Origin: Metaphire vulgaris
Lineage: Eukaryota > Annelida > Clitellata > Crassiclitellata > Megascolecidae
NCBI GenBank assembly: GCA_018105865.1
Contig: CM030835.1
Coordinates: 625,001 to 689,000, forward strand
Direction: 5' to 3'
Length of the DNA stretch: 64,000 nucleotides
Shown here piece by piece: positions 59,299-64,000 of the stretch. A program made the translations under genes and the position numbers. Each line of letters opens with the position of its first letter. Position 1 is the stretch's first letter. The notes under the pieces were generated by a model that saw only the letters and a list, made by a program, of their open reading frames with translations, had not been told where the DNA came from and made no database searches.

Positions 59299-62200
59299 AT
59301 GGCGAAGCTGCTGAAACATTTCGGTATCGGAGTTAAGAAGTCGGGGTCAACGGGATCATCGTCGTCGTCTCATCGCAGCGGCGCCGGGGCCGAATACAAT
59401 GCGCAAAAGTCAAACAGCGTTCAGGAGCTGTTGCCGAAAAGCCCGACCCGCTACCGATCGAGTCAGAGCCTGTCGACCACGGCCGCATCCTCCAACGAAT
59501 ACGATACACACTCCCTGCTGAAGCTCTATTCGGCCCAGGCCGCCGCTGCCGGCGCCGTCCCAGCGTCCGACACCAATCACCACCAGAGATTGTCGTGCAC
59601 GATGAACGGCAGACAGGATGGACACAGAGGAGGGCACAGTGGGGGAAGTTCCCGTTCGAAGGAACAGAAAAGCCTTAGTCCCAAGGCGAGCAATAGCAAC
59701 GAAACCTACAGTTCATATTCCGGAATCGAAGGAACGCTCCTTGAAGAAAGGGAAACGTTCAGCGTGTCACCGGATCCTGCTCTAGCAGCTGAACCATCGC
59801 CGCAAACAGCGACGCCGGTACTTAGATTGCTTTCTATCTGAATACAATTTGTGTCTCTGAACGTTTTTTTGCGAGAGTTTTCAGTTACAGTATTTTCTGT
59901 GTTAAACAGTTCTTAAAATCTGGTTGATTTAAAATGAAGTTTTTAGAGGTTACTAGCTGACATCAACCTTGAGATTTGCATGACTAACCAAGGCATGCAT
60001 TGATTGACACTCATGACAGGCTAGAATCCTTCGGTTAAGGGAATGATGTTTACTAAATCCCTGAACTGTTTGCTTTTGACTACCTAAATATGTGAAATGT
60101 AAATAAAACTTACAGTTGCAATTGCAATTTTATTATGTTGTTTTCTGAGCATGAAGTGAGGGATCAATGATAAAATAAAAGTCCAATTTGATCATTGTCT
60201 TACATGCAGTTTTAGTAAAACAGATATATTCTTTAGTTTGTATTGAGAGCTTTCAGGGGGAAGTACTGCCCTGATTCATTGTATTAAAATTATCTACTTA
60301 TGCTTATCAGAATTTTCAAAACTCGTAGACACTGGACAGCAGTGAATTTTATGTTGTCAATTTCTATTTATTTGGCATTGTTGTAAATTTGGTTGAGGCT
60401 ATTATGAACCTATCACTAAGAAATAATTTGTTGAGTTGCATTGCCTATGAGTTGAGTTGGGGGGAAGAAATCATGATTTTCAGTACAATATTATTACGTG
60501 CTGGTTAAAGTATTTCTGTTCGAAACCTTGCTCAGTTAGAGTGATTGTTCCATTTGGTGTTTAACACTTTTTACCATTATTTTACTTTCATGATATTAAA
60601 TTTGGTGTTACTATATAAAGAAAAAGACTTTTTATGTTGGTTTTATGAAATTATTAAATGTTAAGTTAGCAGTTGAGTCTGGACCCAGCGCTGTGCCTGC
60701 CTGAATAATGGCAGCCGCATCTTCCAGATCACTGATCAGATCCTCCTTTTCGTTTTCCGATTCCTTCTTCTCCTCCTGAGATCCTCACCACCAGCTTTTG
60801 CCTCCTCCACTTCAGGGGCAAATGGATGGCTCACTACTGTTGTATCCTCCTCTGTAACTTCGTTGCACGTGACACTAATTTTCCTGATCCGGATCGTTTA
60901 GCCCGTGAGGACTGTCTCCTTCGTGTTCATATTCTTCTGCTTTGTGCAGCATATTTGGCTTGCTCTCCCTCACACAGTGACAGTTGTCAGAACTTCCGGT
61001 CTCGATGTCCTCGGAATATCGAATGAATTTTGACGGCCGCCACGGTCTTTTTATTGCTGTACAGGGGACGCGACATGGTACTTGGTTTTGATTTTGAAGG
61101 CGGCAGCTTCATTGTCCAAACTCATCTGCACTTCGAGGTGCCACTCTCTTATAAATGTCACTTTAGCTCTTTTAGTTTTTTACAAATGGAATTAGGCTAA
61201 TACTAAATGCTGGTTAGATGTATGTATGTATTGTATGTATGTATGATTCAATTTTAGCCAAGGCTACTGGATGAATATTGTGACCCCTTGGATCTAAAAA
61301 AGACTGTTAGTGATGGCACTGAACTTCTTGGGGCAATTGCACCAACCCCAGCCCTGGACGATGACTATTCAGTTCCATACGAAGTAAAGAAAATACTAAA
61401 AGGTATTTATGAAATATTTTGATGTTTGTTGTATTTCATACCATTCTTAGCCAGATCCAGCACTTTTAGACTGGCCTTTATGGATTATCAGTCATGAACT
61501 ACCACAGACATTTCTGCTGCTGGTCGTAAGAGACAATTGACCAATGCTAACTCCACCATTACAATGATGCTAAAATGTTTATTGATTGATTAATTGATTT
61601 TAGAAGTTGACAAACGATATTCATATATCATTGTCAAACTTAAAATGCATTGGCATCATTTAGATGTAGCTGCAGTATTCCTTGGTTTTAGTGCACATAC
61701 ATTTTTATACAATGTTTACATTGTTTATAATAAAATTGGATAGTCTAAAGATATTATGATAGTTTTGCTAACAAAATTTGAATGTAATAAAATTTCTGTT
61801 TAATTTAATGTAGGTGTTCGACCTAAAGAAAGATATGGAGGTACAGGTCAGCCTGATGACGGGTCTATGGGACGATCAACAGAGGTGAATGGCTGCATGA
61901 TGGACGATAGCTTTGATGAACCGTGGGAATGGACCACTAAATTGTCTGCACTTGTCGCCAAGAACCCTTTAGTATATACTCCGGGTATCTGTCTTACTCC
62001 GATAATGACTCCAAAGAAATGCCAGCCTGGTCAGCAGGCAGATGGCAGTGCACTTTTCAATGGTTATAACGCTTCTGTTGGTACAGGTTTACTGAGCCCA
62101 GGATCTTCTGAAGATGATCAAGGAAACGTGTCTTTATGTTTGGGGCCGAAATTGGGGCGGAATGATGTGGTAAATGAAACTATGGTCACCAATCGTCAGA

Positions 62201-63933
62201 TGTCTCTCTCACCAAAACGTGTCAGCATTCATTCGGAGATATTGAATGAAAATGCTGCAAAGGAGCAATCAGTTTGTTATGATGCCAAGTCTGACATTGT
62301 GACTCCTGACAGGATTGGATCAAATGATTACTTGTCAGGTGGGCTGCTGATTGTCGCCGACAACCCTCCCATCATCGATGTGGATCCTTGTGATTGCCGC
62401 ATTGTTTTTGCAAAACTTCTCGATTCCGAGAGGCTGCCTTCAGGCGCTCCAGCAGAATCGGCCTCTGTGACGACACCGACTCGGATGAATGAAAGTGACG
62501 AGAGTTCGTCAAAAAGTGATAGTAACTTCCGGAACTCTGCAAAAGAGAAGCGCGACAGGGCAGACCTGGCAACAACGAGGAGTTGGAATTCGGCCTCTGA
62601 GTCGACAGCGTCTTCCACTCTGCAAAAGTCTGGTTACAATCGGCAAAGCCAATCCCATCTTGGTGACTCCAATTGCGTCAAAGCATTGAAGTTGTCGTCC
62701 AGCAAATCAGGGAAGCCATGTATTAGTTCCTTGTAGGATTTTTACACCAGTTAATTAATGCATAAATACCGTGAAGCCCACTTGAGGACATGGCTTTTGA
62801 ACTAGCGTCTGGTGTATTATTGTGAACTGATTTCATCATATTGCCAAATTTAGATTAAATGATTGAGTATGCATGGTTTGTCTATGTGCTTAACTAAAGT
62901 ACGCAATATGTCTTGGACTGCATTATTGCAGGACCAGTCGAGCTTCTAATCTAAAGTGAGTTAAATTTTATATCAAGGATATTAATTTCTTTTGCAGGGT
63001 TTGACTGCATTTGAGTTTTACCATAGCCTTTATCTGCATGGCTGCTAATATGACTTACAGGAGGTTGCATGAGCTCAACATCCGAGCGCCTTACAGCATC
63101 ATCGCATTGTATTACAAAAGAAAAAAATAATCCAGACATTGTGCTTGAACAGCAGTGGTAAGCAATTTTCAATCGTTTACATATTTTTGTCATCTTAAAA
63201 GAACTTCAAGTATAATTTCAGTTATTAAAAATCAGATCCTCTTGCTGTACAGTTCAGTTGCATGCAAATGGTCTAATAGCAAACTATTTGTTATAATGCG
63301 ATTGCAGTTACAGATAATAATCGTGTATGTAAGCAGGGATGTTGCTGGATTGTTTAAATGGAGAAAGTGGTCCCAAAAAATATTAAGGTCAGCATGAATT
63401 TGATGCGATTGAAGGAACGTCTTCAGAATTAGTAAATTGTTAAGTACGAGTGATTAAAATTTGGGGATGTTATGAAGGTTGATAGGTAAAAATGCAGGTA
63501 ATTAATTATTTAGGTATTAAAACTCATTCCTTGTTATCTGTTTCTGAAAGTTGTGCAGTGAATTCTGAAGTTAGACGTTCATAGTCAGAGTGATTGGGTA
63601 CAAGCCAGTTACCAAATATCAGTGACACAGTTGATTCACAATTTGGTTTTGTTTTCACATTTCACTTTTGTTTTCACAATTTCACAATTGTTTTCACATT
63701 TGGTTTTGGTTCACAGATTGGTTTTGGTTTAAATTCCTTGGTCAACCTTATTTGACAGTTAGCTTATGGTTCTCTTGGAATATTTCGTATAATATGATGT
63801 GGTTTGTTTTCAGCTGGTACCATGGTTCAATTGGTCGTATTGAAGCTGAAGAGTTGCTTCAGCCAGAAAAGGACGGAAGTTTTCTAGTGCGAATCAGTGA
63901 AAGCAGAAAACTAGATTATTCATTGTCTCTTAA
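59299..63933 (+). CDS. SHB-family SH2 adaptor protein (SHB/SHD/SHE/SHF-like), 3' end outside window
   Basis: Four exons (59299-59817, 61258-61402, 61814-62732, 63814-63933) join in phases 0, 1 and 2 and give 567 residues before the window ends. The start MAKLLKHF resembles SHB's MAKWLNKYF, so ATG 59299 is preferred over an in-frame ATG 75 bp upstream. The N-terminal part is Ser-rich. Exon 2 has DEYCDP and DDDYSVPYEV, YxxP-type tyrosine sites of the kind bound by Crk-like SH2 domains. Exon 3 has EPWEWTTKLSALVA, like the PWEW block before the SH2 domain in SHB. Exon 4 starts the SH2 domain: WYHGSIGRIEAEELL, then the phosphotyrosine-binding Arg in FLVR, then YSLSLK. The remaining SH2 half should follow after 64000. 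The product is a cytoplasmic adaptor linking receptor tyrosine kinases to downstream partners. Confidence 0.92.
60672..61140 (-). pseudogene. Degenerate IQ-motif protein pseudogene, antisense in SHB-like intron 1
   Basis: Read on the minus strand, an island with coding-like composition holds IQ-like motifs in different frames: AAAFKIKTKYH near 61100, VAAVKIHSIFRGHRDRKF near 61010-61040, VQRSYRGGY near 60850-60875, and LEDAAAIIQAGTALG near 60690-60725. Stops and frame changes separate them. IQ motifs (IQxxxRGxxxR) bind calmodulin or myosin light chains. No introns are evident between the motifs, so it may be a retrocopy. The parent gene is unknown, and no poly(A) tail is visible. Confidence 0.5.
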
Positions 63934-64000
63934 GTAAGTGTTGATACTTTACTATTCAATGTTTTATCTTTTATCTACTTTCTCACCATCTATAAATATA

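Noticed and set aside
60826..61026. Plus-strand 66-codon frame in SHB-like intron 1
   Set aside because: It is the complement of the IQ-motif relic, whose conserved residues are on the minus strand.

Overview
The window is nuclear DNA from an intron-rich animal. Genes are split by GT-AG introns, and coding islands sit in AT-rich DNA full of microsatellites, CR1-type LINE remnants, a tRNA-derived SINE and many small inverted-repeat elements with 8-bp target duplications. The gene families are metazoan. The constant recurrence of AGGCCTA-type words and the style of the repeats suggest a marine invertebrate, perhaps an echinoderm or other invertebrate deuterostome. That placement is an inference and is weak.

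Layout from left to right: (1) 75-1768 (+), the last two exons of a MAP-kinase phosphatase of the DUSP1/2/4/5 type, followed by an AU-rich 3' UTR. (2) 2481-2769, a complete SINE with a perfect 13-bp target duplication. (3) 7207-11498 (+), an unrecognised GC-rich, intronless, low-complexity gene in two overlapping frames (821 and 609 codons). A canonical -1 frameshift heptamer lies exactly in the overlap. A roughly 190-bp tandem array starts about 65 bp after the second stop. (4) 14.4-19.8 kb, a repeat nest: a 5'-truncated CR1 LINE and five or more hAT-like MITEs, one inserted inside another. (5) 20122-21722 (-), SRP9 in three tiny exons. (6) 23806-49722 (+), a 15-exon ELKS/CAST/ERC (Bruchpilot-family) active-zone scaffold gene whose introns carry many repeats; its 3' end is uncertain. 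(7) 56789-58938 (-), EBP sterol delta8-delta7 isomerase in three exons. (8) 59299 to the right edge (+), an SHB-family SH2 adaptor, head-to-head with EBP across 360 bp and truncated by the window inside its SH2 domain. A degenerate antisense IQ-motif pseudogene lies in its first intron.

The genes do not form one pathway. DUSP and the SHB-like adaptor belong to kinase signalling, ELKS to presynaptic scaffolding and secretion, and SRP9 and EBP are housekeeping genes of the ER. The least explained part is the 7.2-12.3 kb locus: a large disordered protein with a recent internal duplication, a degenerate T-P-V-x-G repeat, a possible programmed -1 frameshift, and a tandem array ending in an inverted segment.

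All gene models come from reading conserved protein blocks and splice signals by eye. Family names rest on remembered family features; no search was run.
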